Assembly (NCBI GenBank): GCA_017744515.1
Contig: JAGIBF010000073.1
Coordinates: 1 to 41,922 of the forward strand
DNA length: 41,922 nucleotides
Reading direction: 5' to 3'
Source of the DNA: Niastella sp.
Lineage (GTDB): Bacteria > Bacteroidota > Bacteroidia > Chitinophagales > Chitinophagaceae
Positions 41,781 to 41,922 of the stretch are shown one piece after another (position 1 is the stretch's first letter; every line of letters starts with the position of its first letter). The position numbers were made by a program, and so were the translations under genes. Under the pieces are notes generated by a model. It did not search any database and was not told where the DNA came from. It worked only from the letters and a program-made list of their open reading frames with translations.

Positions 41781-41922
41781 GTGTTCCATAAACTGTGTCA
41801 GTAGGATTAAAATGGTACTCATCGGCATATGATGTTCTTTTCTGATGGAGCTGATGAGCGTTACCGGTGATGCAAAAGACATCATGTGACGATGAGGCTT
41901 CACTATTCAGAGATTTAGTTTC
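41781..41922 (+). mobile_element. possible left end of an insertion sequence (IS256-like), truncated by the window
   Basis: GTGTTCCATAAACTGTGTCA at 41781-41800 contains TAAACTGTGTCA, a word typical of IS256-family terminal repeats (from memory). The homology between the two 42-bp repeats ends exactly at its left border. No transposase is visible in the remaining 120 bp, so the call rests on the end sequence alone. Confidence 0.25.

Noticed and set aside
41475..41903. 142-residue minus-strand open frame at the right edge
   Set aside because: It crosses the 42-bp repeat and the insertion-like border and is antisense to a more protein-like frame.

Overview
The window is a chromosomal stretch from a member of the phylum Bacteroidota, most likely family Chitinophagaceae (Chitinophaga/Niastella-like). 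The evidence is a SusC/SusD pair, a PorP/SprF protein, type IX secretion sorting tails of both the gliding-motility (type B) and short (type A) kind, several Bacteroidota-specific families (DUF5916, DUF6089, DUF3857), and promoter -7 elements of the TAnnTTTG type close upstream of several genes. No rRNA, tRNA or CRISPR array was recognised.

Layout. 1-231 is the C-terminal winged-helix end of a truncated regulator whose linker is written by a perfect 12-bp tandem repeat. 248-4462 holds a divergent pair: a DUF5916/CBM9-like outer-membrane protein and a DUF6055-type HELGH putative metallopeptidase. 4756-6748 is an overlapping pair, a lysine 6-dehydrogenase/saccharopine dehydrogenase-like enzyme and a DUF1338 2-oxoadipate dioxygenase/decarboxylase, which together suggest lysine catabolism through 2-oxoadipate. 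6836-7665 is a toxin-antitoxin-like module, toxin gene first, with its own promoter. 7758-11969 is a PorP/SprF barrel preceded by a double-kelch cell-surface protein with a type B sorting tail. 12333-15829 carries a GH127/GH146-type beta-L-arabinofuranosidase and a protein of unknown function. 15925-16962 is DusB.

17075-27415 is a polysaccharide utilisation locus: susC, susD, a PKD surface lipoprotein and a GH16 endoglucanase lipoprotein in one operon, ended by a strong terminator at 16995-17052. It is faced by a divergent membrane-spanning propeller/Y_Y_Y/LuxR-type regulator. Active-site motifs of the GH16 and the PKD partner suggest a beta-1,3- or mixed-linkage glucan. The shared upstream region has three ACTACATCA repeats near a plausible susC promoter, good candidates for the regulator's operator. 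Both downstream gaps of the operon contain REP-like repeats.

27677-30642 holds a DUF6089 barrel and a type A T9SS cargo protein. 31104-33029 is a UbiD-family decarboxylase. 33110-38892 is a tandem of three DUF3857/transglutaminase-like exported proteins, two of which have lost the catalytic cysteine. 39189-40145 is a TraB/GumN protein. The right end (40159-41922) is accessory-looking: an AT-rich orphan gene, a decayed reading frame, a 42-bp repeat present twice, and what may be the edge of an insertion sequence.

The least explained items are the toxin-antitoxin-like module, the transglutaminase-pseudoenzyme trio, the repeat arrays, and the susC operator candidates. Function calls rest on recognising family motifs by eye; no database search was run.
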